From the NCBI RefSeq assembly GCF_005160265.1, contig NZ_CP039865.1:3682828-3746827 (forward strand): a stretch of DNA of 64,000 nucleotides. Reading direction: 5' to 3'. A model generated the notes under the pieces. The model ran no database searches and was not told the DNA's origin. It saw only the letters and a list, made by a program, of their open reading frames with translations. Of the stretch, positions 34,790 through 41,974 are shown in pieces. Each line of letters opens with the position of its first letter. The first letter of the stretch is position 1. The stretch is from Phreatobacter aquaticus (lineage in GTDB: Bacteria > Pseudomonadota > Alphaproteobacteria > Rhizobiales > Phreatobacteraceae). The position numbers were made by a program, and so were the translations under genes.

Positions 34790-36985
34790 TCAGGCGGTCT
34801 TATTCAGCTTATAGACCTTGCCCGGCCGGCCACCCTGTTCGCCCGGCTTAACGGTCTCCTCGGCAACCTCTCCGCCGTCGATCAGAAGCCGCACCGCGTC
34901 ATCAAGGTCGCGTGCCTTCATGGTGCCGTCCAAGGCGCGAACGAGCTTGGTCCGTGTCATGGTCCCGCCGGCCTTCCTGATGATCCGGCGCACCTCCTTA
35001 AGGTTGGCCTGATGCTCGCTGTCGGCGATGAAGTCGACTCCGTTGCTGGCCATTGCCGTGGTCGAGAGGCCGACAATCCACGAGCCCCATTCGAGGTCAG
35101 CGACGGTGATGACAGGCTGCAGAGGATTGATGCCGATGGCCCTGATCTGCGCAACGCGAAGCGACATTTCAGCGGCCCGGCGGAAGAACAGGCCAATAGC
35201 CGGGTTGGCTGCCCTCGTGGCAAAGCCGTCGCGCATCCTCGTCCAGTAGTCTTCGGCTCCGTCGCCGAACGGGATGTCGATAACGTGTCCAAGGCTCTCC
35301 CGGTCATTGCGATCAGGATACATCTGGTCCCCATAGATCGCCTTAAGCAGGGTCACGATGCGATCTGGCACCCCCTCGTCACAGGGCTTGTGCGACGGGT
35401 CATGCTTGCCCGGTTCGGCTGTCAGAACGAGCATGCGATTCAGCGTGCCGTCTTCGACATTCGAGCCGCGCAACGAATGCCAGAACTGCTTGGGCGTCGA
35501 AGCGCCGATGATCGAAAAGTGAGGGGCGATAATGGTGACGCTGGCGTCCAGTGCCTTGGCGGTGGTTTCCAGCGATCCGAAGTTCTTGCCCCATTGCGTG
35601 CGCATGTAACGGGCGATCTTGCCCATCCAAGGCATGCGCTGATTGTTCATGTCGCTCCAAACGCTGCCGAACTCGTCAACGGCGGAGAAGCCGAGCGGCT
35701 GCTTGGTGACGGTCTTCATGAACGCTTCGCCCGATGCGAACTCGCCGGGACCGATATGCTGTCCCAAGCCGGCCTTGCGCATGATGACCTTGGCCGTGTC
35801 CATAGGGTGTTCCTTGCCGGTGCCGGACTCCGCGATATTGGCGACGTACAGGACGCAAGAGCACTTGGTCGGCCCGCGATAGCGACGGCCGGCAGCGGTG
35901 CCAATGGCGACGAGGGCAGCCCCAAGGGCGTGCAAGGGCATCGGCTGCAAGGCGGTATCGCAGATATAGCGAGTGATGGCCCCCACGAGCCCCGGAACGT
36001 CATAGAGCGCGGCGTAAGGGTCGGCCGCGGGAGGCGCGGCGGGCGCGGGTGCGGGGACGGGTGTGGCGGCGGCAGCTTCCTTGTCCTTGTAATCGAGCCA
36101 TGCTTGTGCGGCTGCTTCGATCCGTTCGGCTTCGGCTGCCTCGGCTTCGGCCTCTGCCTTGATGGCCTCGGCGATGCCGGCCTTGCGATCCTCGTCAAAC
36201 TGCCGTTCTGCGGCGACGTCTTCGGCTGTCACGTCATAGTCGAGGCGGGCGGCGCGGATAGCGCACTGCCTCTTGTCATTGGACAGGTTCGTATTGGCTT
36301 CGGCGGTGGCGATGGCTTCGGCAAGCTGGCGCTGGCAGCGTTCGGCCTCGGCGCGATCTGCGGCGGTCACGCCACGCTCTGCGGCCATCTGGCGGCGGTA
36401 GTCCCGCTCAACCTCGGCGGCTGCCTTCAACTCGGCTTCGATGACGGCTGGGTCTCGGTGATCGGCGCAGAATGCCTGCGCAGCGCGGCGGGCGGCAAGC
36501 TCGATGCGGTCGGCGGTCGTGAGGTCGAAGGCGAAAAGGGCTGCCCTCATGTCGTCATAGGACAAGCTGGCGTCGCCCTCGATAGCGGCCCGCTCGGCGG
36601 CGATCTTGGCGCGCTCGATTGCGGTGGCAGCTTCGGCTTCAAGCCGCGCGGAATCTGCGAACGGCGCGAGGTCGGATTCGGTGAGCAAGGGGAGGGCATT
36701 AGCGGGCGGCAGGTCGCCTGCGGGCAGTTCCACGTCACCGGCGATGACGGACACGACATGCTCGCCGAAATGCCATCCGCGCTCGCTGCAGCCGAACGTC
36801 AGGGCAAAAGGATCGGCGGAGCGGAACCAGCGCACCTCGCGGCAGTCATTGGCGTCCGGCGGAATGGTTGCGGGGCTCTCGGGGAGGATGAAAAGGTGAG
36901 CCGGTGACGTCACCACGAGGGCGACATAAAAGTCATCGGGGACGTGGGTCCGCACGGCGGCGGCAGGCAGGCATTCGGTATTCAC
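34790..36985 (-). CDS. DUF3987-type P-loop helicase-like replication protein
   Basis: 731 residues from a GTG start. Residues 1-120 form an unrecognised N-terminal domain. About 120-330 is a highly charged, Ala/Glu/Arg-rich helical stretch, probably coiled coil. From about 330 a DUF3987 domain follows with a Walker-A-like AESGTGK (about 386-392), a Walker-B-like FSAVDEFGSVWSD and an ATPase sensor region HFSIIGASTPKQFWHSL. The C-terminus (ADLEWGSWIVGL...GGTMTRTKLVRALDGTMKARDLDDAVRLLIDGGEV) is a winged helix. DUF3987 proteins act as replication helicases of phages and mobile elements. No primase motif was found in the N-terminal part, so host or helper priming is likely. Confidence 0.8.
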   Translation of the reverse strand: MNTECLPAAAVRTHVPDDFYVALVVTSPAHLFILPESPATIPPDANDCREVRWFRSADPFALTFGCSERGWHFGEHVVSVIAGDVELPAGDLPPANALPLLTESDLAPFADSARLEAEAATAIERAKIAAERAAIEGDASLSYDDMRAALFAFDLTTADRIELAARRAAQAFCADHRDPAVIEAELKAAAEVERDYRRQMAAERGVTAADRAEAERCQRQLAEAIATAEANTNLSNDKRQCAIRAARLDYDVTAEDVAAERQFDEDRKAGIAEAIKAEAEAEAAEAERIEAAAQAWLDYKDKEAAAATPVPAPAPAAPPAADPYAALYDVPGLVGAITRYICDTALQPMPLHALGAALVAIGTAAGRRYRGPTKCSCVLYVANIAESGTGKEHPMDTAKVIMRKAGLGQHIGPGEFASGEAFMKTVTKQPLGFSAVDEFGSVWSDMNNQRMPWMGKIARYMRTQWGKNFGSLETTAKALDASVTIIAPHFSIIGASTPKQFWHSLRGSNVEDGTLNRMLVLTAEPGKHDPSHKPCDEGVPDRIVTLLKAIYGDQMYPDRNDRESLGHVIDIPFGDGAEDYWTRMRDGFATRAANPAIGLFFRRAAEMSLRVAQIRAIGINPLQPVITVADLEWGSWIVGLSTTAMASNGVDFIADSEHQANLKEVRRIIRKAGGTMTRTKLVRALDGTMKARDLDDAVRLLIDGGEVAEETVKPGEQGGRPGKVYKLNKTA

Positions 36986-37376
36986 GGCATCGTCTTTCTG
37001 GCTGAAAATGTTGGCCAGAGAGGCTTGAAAACCGGTGATCGCTTACCAAATCAGGTCTGCGTCTTCCGCGCTTTCTGAGCCCTTCTTTGCACCAGCATCA
37101 GCCCGGTCCCATTTGCCGTGGGGCCGGGCATTTCTTTGCGCGCCGTGCGGGTCATCCGCCGGCATCGATCCGCAAGTGGGTGCCTGCGGAAATTTTCACA
37201 AGAACCCCGTTGACATTTATCTTGCAGTGTGATCCTGCCGCGTGTTCCCGGCAAATGTAACTGATCGTAACATGTAATTCCTTCCCCGGTTGATGATCTT
37301 GCCGATCCTTTCGATTTTTTCTTTCGAGCATATCTCATGGTCACCGGCAGCAAAGCCGAGGCAAAGAGAGACGGAT
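36986..37376. promoter_or_regulatory. Divergent control region of the replication gene and small-gene operon
   Basis: 391 bp between the minus-strand helicase-like gene and the plus-strand small-gene operon. It contains a consensus-like -35 hexamer TTGACA at 37210-37215 facing the operon, without an obvious -10. Two GTAAC pentamers lie exactly 10 bp apart (37257-37261 and 37267-37271), followed by ATGTAA. The one-turn spacing suggests a bound regulator. No RNA gene is visible. Confidence 0.4.
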
Positions 37377-37580
37377 ATGACACTTCCCGAAAATTTTCTG
37401 ACAGGTCAGGCGGCTGTGATCGCCAATGAAGCCGAAGCCGAATTGGCCAAGCTCAGCAACGAAATCATCAAGGCACTGAGTCTGCAGGTCTACGATGCTG
37501 CGGCACGCGATGAGTTCCACCGAGTTCATGTTATCGCTCACAAGCTGGCGCGCATCAGCGCGATCATGTTGGAGGACTGA
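37377..37580 (+). CDS. Small hypothetical protein, first gene of a five-gene operon
   Basis: 67 residues, soluble and helical (TLPENFLTGQAAVIANEAEAELAKLSNEIIKAL...VIAHKLARISAIMLED). The start follows AAAGAGAGACGGAT. It has the look of a small phage-type regulatory or accessory protein, but no family is recognised. The next gene begins one base after the stop. Confidence 0.6.
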   Translation: MTLPENFLTGQAAVIANEAEAELAKLSNEIIKALSLQVYDAAARDEFHRVHVIAHKLARISAIMLED

Positions 37581-37581
37581 C

Positions 37582-37815
37582 ATGGCCATCAATATCGCAG
37601 GCCGGCAGATGGTCGGCCTTCCCGAAATCGTTGACGAGACCGGCCTCACGCGGACGGTCCTTGCCGGCGCTGCGGAGCGCGCTGGCGTAACGCTGCGCAA
37701 GCTCGGCGGTCGGTATTGGTTCGATGCCGAAGCGCTCGCCGAAACGCTCTCAATCGAGCATGCCGACGCGGCCAAGATCATCAGCAGCATCGCAGCCAAG
37801 GAGTCGGCCCGATGA
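37582..37815 (+). CDS. Small HTH DNA-binding protein (excisionase/MerR-like)
   Basis: 77 residues, preceded by GGAGG. The segment VGLPEIVDETGLTRTVLAGAAERAGVTLRKLGGRYWFDAEALAETL reads as a winged helix-turn-helix of the excisionase/MerR type with a basic-aromatic wing (GGRYWF). It could control the element's promoters or assist excision. It overlaps the next gene by ATGA. Confidence 0.55.
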   Translation: MAINIAGRQMVGLPEIVDETGLTRTVLAGAAERAGVTLRKLGGRYWFDAEALAETLSIEHADAAKIISSIAAKESAR

Positions 37816-38258
37816 GCATCGTTTGCGCAATCGCCGAGGGCATGGACGAGGAACGGCTGCACGAGGTCACGGACGTCTGCAGGGCTTACAACGCTGCTTG
37901 TGCTCGGCTCGGAATCCAGTCGATCAAGCTCGCTGATCGTATCGAGGAACTGCACAACGTCGGCGTTCACGTCCGCAATGCCAGTCAGCGCGATCCCGAT
38001 CTGGATGGACGCAAGGACTTCGTGTCGATCAACCGCGTCGCCGACGCGCTCGATTGGAGCCCCGAACTGATGGCCGAAGTCGGTCGCAGCCTTCGGGACG
38101 AAGATGACGACGTGTTCGGCTACCTGCAGCCGCTCAATCGCGATGACCGGCGCGCTTACCGTGACGAACAGCAGGAACTCGCGCTCAAGGGGCATGACCG
38201 GAAGTCCCGCACGATTCAGCTCATTGGCGCGCGCGCCTACGAATCCATCAACTTCTGA
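37812..38258 (+). CDS. Hypothetical protein
   Basis: 148 residues, acidic and helical, with a DWSPELMAEVGRSLRDEDDDVFGYL segment and a basic C-terminal part. Start codon overlaps the stop of the HTH gene, showing translational coupling. No recognised domain. Confidence 0.6.
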   Translation: MSIVCAIAEGMDEERLHEVTDVCRAYNAACARLGIQSIKLADRIEELHNVGVHVRNASQRDPDLDGRKDFVSINRVADALDWSPELMAEVGRSLRDEDDDVFGYLQPLNRDDRRAYRDEQQELALKGHDRKSRTIQLIGARAYESINF

Positions 38259-38268
38259 GGAGCCAACC

Positions 38269-38448
38269 ATGGCCAAGATTCCCTATGACCGGGTCAGCGA
38301 CTCGATCCGTACCTCTCACAACGGTGCACCGCTCGGTGCACCTCGTTCGACCGAAGGCCAGCGCGCGGTGCCGTCGACTCCGCGTGAACAGCCCCGCAAT
38401 GAGCTTGGGTCAGGCCCCAAGCCGAGCTTTGCGCCGAGGCGCGCATGA
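38269..38448 (+). CDS. Small hypothetical protein
   Basis: 59 residues, rich in Pro, Ser, Arg and Gly, probably disordered (AKIPYDRVSDSIRTSHNG at the N-terminus). Preceded by GAGGAG, and its stop overlaps the next start by ATGA. No family recognised; the good ribosome-binding site and coupling are the main support. Confidence 0.5.
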   Translation: MAKIPYDRVSDSIRTSHNGAPLGAPRSTEGQRAVPSTPREQPRNELGSGPKPSFAPRRA

Positions 38449-38888
38449 GCGTCGCGGCATCGAATACCGTCTCGTACATCGTCGCCCAACGCCTGTGGCG
38501 CGAAGGGAAGGGCACGAAGCCCGATCCCGCTGCATTTGGCATGGATCAGGTGCCACAGGGTGCCAAGGCAGCCACGGTGACGGCCAAGGCGGCTGCCCCG
38601 GCACCATCGAAGTCACCGGCCCCGGTCGCGGCTCCCGCGGTCCCTCTGGCGGCTTCCGTGGCACTGCAGGCGGCAGCACTGGCACCGGCACGGCCGGCGG
38701 TCGATCCGCAGGCGGCACGGCTCGCTGAAATCAAGGCGAATATCCCGGCACACCTCCGCCGCAAGTCACCGGCCCGGCAGCTTGCCAAGGTCGAGACGGC
38801 CAACCCGGCGCATGCCGGCGGCATGTCAGCGGATCGTCTGGCGGAAATCCGAGCGGCGACTCGCTCGATTGGGCGCGGGCGTCGGTGA
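38445..38888 (+). CDS. Hypothetical Ala/Pro-rich protein
   Basis: 147 residues. A short ordered N-terminus (NTVSYIVAQRLWREGKGTKPDP) is followed by an Ala/Pro-rich linker of about 60 residues and two similar basic segments, each beginning RLAEI (RLAEIKANIPAHLRRK and RLAEIRAATRSIGRGRR). This suggests a scaffold- or DNA-binding-type tail. Last gene of the operon; a strong hairpin follows at 38992. Confidence 0.5.
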   Translation: MSVAASNTVSYIVAQRLWREGKGTKPDPAAFGMDQVPQGAKAATVTAKAAAPAPSKSPAPVAAPAVPLAASVALQAAALAPARPAVDPQAARLAEIKANIPAHLRRKSPARQLAKVETANPAHAGGMSADRLAEIRAATRSIGRGRR

Positions 38889-38991
38889 CGCAGCGCTGAT
38901 GCGAGCCGAGCCCGGATGAACGGCCGGCCGCATCGAAATTCCCTCGTGCTGTCAGCTTAATCCTCTGGAACAGTACGAGGTCTATGCAAGG

Positions 38992-39016
38992 CCCCGGACG
39001 CGGCGAACGTCCGGGG
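38992..39016. terminator. Strong hairpin between convergent genes
   Basis: Perfect 9-bp stem CCCCGGACG / CGTCCGGGG with a 7-base loop, between the plus-strand operon and the minus-strand small gene. Only short T-containing tracts flank it, but the location suits a bidirectional terminator. Confidence 0.6.
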
Positions 39017-39026
39017 TCTTCGCATA

Positions 39027-39254
39027 TCAGGCTGCCTGCTTGTCACTGCCAATCCAGAGGCAGGCCGCGTCGAGGCCCTGAGAAGCTGCCACGTCGCGCA
39101 AGGCGTCCATGGCAAGCACGATGGCTGCAGCGTTCGGCAGTGACAGGCGCGTGAACCCGACAACCTCGTCAAGCAGGCGCTCGCCGAGTTCGCGGCTGTC
39201 GATTGCCGGGATGTCGCGGGCAGGGGCGGTGTGGTGGATTTCGATGATCGTCAT
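39027..39254 (-). CDS. Small hypothetical protein
   Basis: 75 residues (TIIEIHHTAPARDIPAIDSREL then a helical LLDEVVGFTRLSLPNAAAIVLAMDAL). Start preceded by AAGGAACGAG. Unknown function. It lies 105 bp downstream of the HTH gene and may share its promoter. Confidence 0.55.
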   Translation of the reverse strand: MTIIEIHHTAPARDIPAIDSRELGERLLDEVVGFTRLSLPNAAAIVLAMDALRDVAASQGLDAACLWIGSDKQAA

Positions 39255-39359
39255 AGGTCTCGTTCCTTGGTTTGGTGACTGACAGGCTGACCATCGCCTC
39301 CCGGCTTAATGGCGTCAACCCATTGAAATGGCAGATGAAATTTTGACAGATTGGCAGGA

Positions 39360-39542
39360 TCAGTGCAGCGATGCGAAGCGGCTGACGCTGGCGTCGGTGA
39401 TGCGCACACCGGCCTTGCCGATCTTGATCTTATCGAGCCGGCCATCCTTGCAGAGACGCCAGAGCTGAGTGCGGCTAATTGAGAGGCGGCGGCAGGCTTC
39501 GGAGACGGTGTGAAGCGTGCGGCTCGGATTGTCGGGCGTCAT
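39360..39542 (-). CDS. AlpA/excisionase-like HTH protein
   Basis: 60 residues, start preceded by AAAGGGACC. The core LHTVSEACRRLSISRTQLWRLCKDGRLDKIKIGKAGVRITDASVSRF is the MerR-like winged helix of AlpA/Xis proteins (helix-turn-helix, basic wing, C-terminal helix). In Gram-negative phage satellites AlpA-type proteins switch on excision and gene expression. A frame open to 39815 lies upstream, but it crosses the 22-bp repeat and part of the tRNA and is not credible as coding. Confidence 0.75.
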   Translation of the reverse strand: MTPDNPSRTLHTVSEACRRLSISRTQLWRLCKDGRLDKIKIGKAGVRITDASVSRFASLH

Positions 39543-39720
39543 GGGCAGGTCCCTTTGCGTTGGTGACCTGATGGAAGCTGACGAGTGCGCGTTCGGTTCG
39601 TCAATCGCTGGCACCGCAGAAAGCCGGCAAATCACGTCACCGGATGTCGCTCGCCGTCCAGCCGTGGCAGAATCGTGACACCGGGCTGTCGCACGTCGTT
39701 TCGGGCTGTAGCGCGCAACG

Positions 39721-39742
39721 GTGGCCCTGTGGTGGCCCTGCG
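39721..39742 (+). repeat. 22-bp direct repeat, copy 2 (candidate integrase arm site)
   Basis: Identical to 27078-27099, about 33 bp inside the right att site. The two GTGGCCCT octamers have the same 11-bp period. About 20 bases left of it resemble those left of copy 1 (GTTTC..G.CTGT..CG.GCAA in both), so the similarity reaches beyond the 22 bp. Confidence 0.65.
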
Positions 39743-39774
39743 AAACCGAAACACGTAATGATTTCAATAGATTG

Positions 39775-39788
39775 TGGCGGAGGAGGTG
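39775..39788. repeat. attR: tRNA-Ser 3' end
   Basis: The 14-bp sequence shared with attL (26914-26927). It is the encoded 3' tip (acceptor strand and CCA) of tRNA-Ser, which remains whole here. Confidence 0.8.
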
Positions 39789-39864
39789 AGATTCGAACTC
39801 ACGGTGGGCTTGCACCCACGGCGGTTTTCAAGACCGCTGCCTTAAACCACTCGGCCACCCCTCC
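39775..39864 (-). tRNA. tRNA-Ser(UGA)
   Basis: 90 nt including encoded CCA. Acceptor stem GGAGGGG pairs with CTCCTCC (one G-U), discriminator G; D-loop GCCGAGTGGTTTAAGGC, anticodon loop CTTGAAA (anticodon TGA), a long variable arm as required for serine, and TTCGAAT in the T-loop. It is the integration site of the element. Confidence 0.95.
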
Positions 39865-40048
39865 GGACGGGCCTGTCTAGGGCGAGACGCCATGCCGCGT
39901 CAATCAGCGCCGCAAGGGATAGGCGCAGCCCATCCCGGGTATCGCCGGCAGGGGAGAAATGTGCGGGGGGTTGTGCTGGCAGCAGGCCCGTCGGAATGCG
40001 GGAAACATTAACCTCCGACTGCCATTCTGCGGCCCCCCGGGAGATTCC

Positions 40049-41971
40049 ATGGTCGCATCGAACGCAACCCCGTCGCTGAAACTTCACCGGCACTTCCGGC
40101 CTCTTGCTCTGGGGTTGATCGCGCTGGTCTGCCTCTCGTTCCTCGGGCTCGGCTCCTGGCGCGAATGGGTCTTGCGCGATGTCGAGTTGCGGGGCGCCGA
40201 GACCGAGATCAGCAATCTGTCTCAATCGCTCATCCGTCACGCCGACGACACCGTCGAAATCGCCGATATCGTGCTGAGCGGGCTGGCGCTGAGGCTGGAG
40301 ATGCAAGGCACCTCAGCCCCGGCGCTGCGGACGCTGAAGGACTTCATTGTTTTGCGCAAGCAGGCTGTTGGCCGCCTGCGCGGGCTATTCGTCTACGATT
40401 CCACCGGCAGGTGGCTAGCGGCCTCGGAGGAGGTCGATCTCAACCGCTTCAACAATGCCGACCGTGACTATTTTCGTCATCATCAGGCCAACTCCTCCAG
40501 CACCGTCCATGTGGGGCAGCCAATTCGGAGCCGTTCTGGCGGGCAGTGGATCCTGCCGATCTCGAAGCGCTTCAACAATCCGGACGGGTCGTTTGGCGGC
40601 GTCGTTCTGGCAACGATCGATGTCACGTTTTTCTCGGACTTCTTCCGCACGTTCGACCTTGGGCAACATGGCGTGATCGCTCTTGTCGCGGCGGATCGGG
40701 TGATACTGGCGCGCCATCCCATCGATGAGCAGGCGCTCGGTCGTCAGATCGGCATGACCGTCGCGGGGAGGGCGGAACCCGGTGAAACGGTCCGCCTGGT
40801 GACCCTGGTCTCGCCCGTCGATGGCGTCGAACGCGTCAACGCACTGCGCCGCAGTTCGATCAACCCCTTCTATATCGTCGTCGCCATGTCGCGCGACGAT
40901 ATCCTCGCGGCCTGGCGAAAGGGCGCAGCTGAGCGCATGGCGCTTTCGGCAGTGCTCACACTGATTGTCGCGCTCCTGGCCATATCGACGGTCCGCCGCG
41001 TCGACGAGCGGCACAAGATCCTGATGGCGCTGGCCTCAAGCGAAGCCGAGTTCCGGCTGCTGGCCGAAGGCGCCAACGACATGGTGACGCGGATCAATCC
41101 CGACGGAACGGTTGCCTATGCCTCGCCATCCTCGCTCGACGTGATCGGTTTGCACCCGGAGCAACTCGTGGGGTCCTCGACGCTCCCGAACATCCACCCG
41201 GACGACCAGCAGGCCGTGGCGACGCTGATTGTGGCTCTGCGCAGGGGCGATCTGGTCAAGACCAAGATCAGCCACCGGATGCGCCATTTGGAACGCGGCG
41301 AGATCTGGGTTGAAAGTTCACTGCGTGTCACGCGTGGCGGTGTTGACGGCAAGGTCAACGGCGTCATTGCGGTCACGCGCGACGTCACTCAGCACAAGCT
41401 GCGCGAGGTAGGGCTCGCCGACCTTGCCGGCAAGGATGGGCTGACGGGCATTGCCAATCGCCGGACGTTCGATCAGACCTTGGCGACCGAATGGCTGCGC
41501 TGCCAGCGCGAGCGTCAGTGCCTGTCCCTGCTGATGATCGATGTGGATCATTTCAAGCGCTACAATGATGCGCACGGCCATCAGGCGGGTGATGAATGCC
41601 TTCGCCGGGTCGCATCGGCGCTTGGCGTAACAATCCTAAGGCCGGCGGATCTTGTCGCGCGCTATGGCGGCGAGGAATTTGCGATCCTTCTGCCTGGCAC
41701 CGATGCCGCTGGCGCTCGCGAGGTCGGCGAAAAGGTGCGCGCGGCCGTCGAGGCCCTGGCGCTGCCGCATGGCGCGGGAGGCTCGTTGCCTTTCGTCACA
41801 GCCAGCATCGGCTGCGCGACAGCCTGGCCAAAGGTGCTTGACCCGCTTTCCCATAACGATCTGGTCGAGGCAGCCGACAGGGCGCTTTACATGGCCAAGC
41901 ATGCCGGTCGCAACCGGGTCGAGACCTCCCCGGAGCTGATCGGGGCGGGGCAACGGCGCCTCAGCGCCTGA
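40049..41971 (+). CDS. Membrane-bound diguanylate cyclase (sensor-PAS-GGDEF)
   Basis: 640 residues, start preceded by GGGAG. A first membrane helix (about residues 17-35) and a second (about 300-320) frame a periplasmic sensor of the Cache/PDC type (LFVYDSTGRWLAAS, FNNADRDYFRHH, WILPISKRFNNPDGSFGG). A PAS domain (EAEFRLLAEGANDMVTRINPDGTVAYASPS) and a GGDEF domain follow. The active site is GGEEF in RYGGEEFAILLPG, and an inhibitory site RxxD (RPAD) lies five residues before it. It should make cyclic di-GMP in response to an external small molecule. First host gene right of the tRNA. Confidence 0.92.
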   Translation: MVASNATPSLKLHRHFRPLALGLIALVCLSFLGLGSWREWVLRDVELRGAETEISNLSQSLIRHADDTVEIADIVLSGLALRLEMQGTSAPALRTLKDFIVLRKQAVGRLRGLFVYDSTGRWLAASEEVDLNRFNNADRDYFRHHQANSSSTVHVGQPIRSRSGGQWILPISKRFNNPDGSFGGVVLATIDVTFFSDFFRTFDLGQHGVIALVAADRVILARHPIDEQALGRQIGMTVAGRAEPGETVRLVTLVSPVDGVERVNALRRSSINPFYIVVAMSRDDILAAWRKGAAERMALSAVLTLIVALLAISTVRRVDERHKILMALASSEAEFRLLAEGANDMVTRINPDGTVAYASPSSLDVIGLHPEQLVGSSTLPNIHPDDQQAVATLIVALRRGDLVKTKISHRMRHLERGEIWVESSLRVTRGGVDGKVNGVIAVTRDVTQHKLREVGLADLAGKDGLTGIANRRTFDQTLATEWLRCQRERQCLSLLMIDVDHFKRYNDAHGHQAGDECLRRVASALGVTILRPADLVARYGGEEFAILLPGTDAAGAREVGEKVRAAVEALALPHGAGGSLPFVTASIGCATAWPKVLDPLSHNDLVEAADRALYMAKHAGRNRVETSPELIGAGQRRLSA

Positions 41972-41974
41972 GGA

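Larger units (their letters stand above)
26914..39788. mobile_element. Integrated phage-satellite-like element at tRNA-Ser
   Basis: About 12.9 kb bounded by a 14-bp exact repeat of the 3' end of tRNA-Ser(UGA). The tRNA stays intact at the right end and only its 3' tip is copied at the left. Contents from left to right: tyrosine integrase, DUF3800 protein, zinc ribbon, tail tape-measure protein, Nu1-like small terminase, two unknown genes, an AT-rich repeat region, a DUF3987 helicase-like protein, five small genes, a small unknown gene, and an AlpA/excisionase-like HTH gene next to the right end. I find no capsid, portal, large terminase, lysis or conjugation gene. An integrase, an AlpA-like regulator, a replication protein and a terS without terL is the layout known for phage-inducible chromosomal islands. 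A decayed prophage is the main alternative. Confidence 0.8.

Noticed and set aside
35012-36907. 631-residue open frame on the plus strand opposite the DUF3987 gene
   Set aside because: Low-complexity Gly/Leu/Asp-type translation typical of the reverse strand of a GC-rich gene; the minus-strand protein has recognisable motifs, a terminator and a family.
26914-39788. Conjugative or integrative-conjugative element
   Set aside because: No relaxase, coupling protein or type IV secretion gene is present.
26914-39788. Insertion sequences or transposases within the element
   Set aside because: No DDE or HUH transposase sequence and no terminal inverted repeats with target duplications were seen.
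39543-39815. Upstream extension of the AlpA-like gene
   Set aside because: The extension runs through the 22-bp repeat and into tRNA-Ser; the ATG at 39542 has a good ribosome-binding site.
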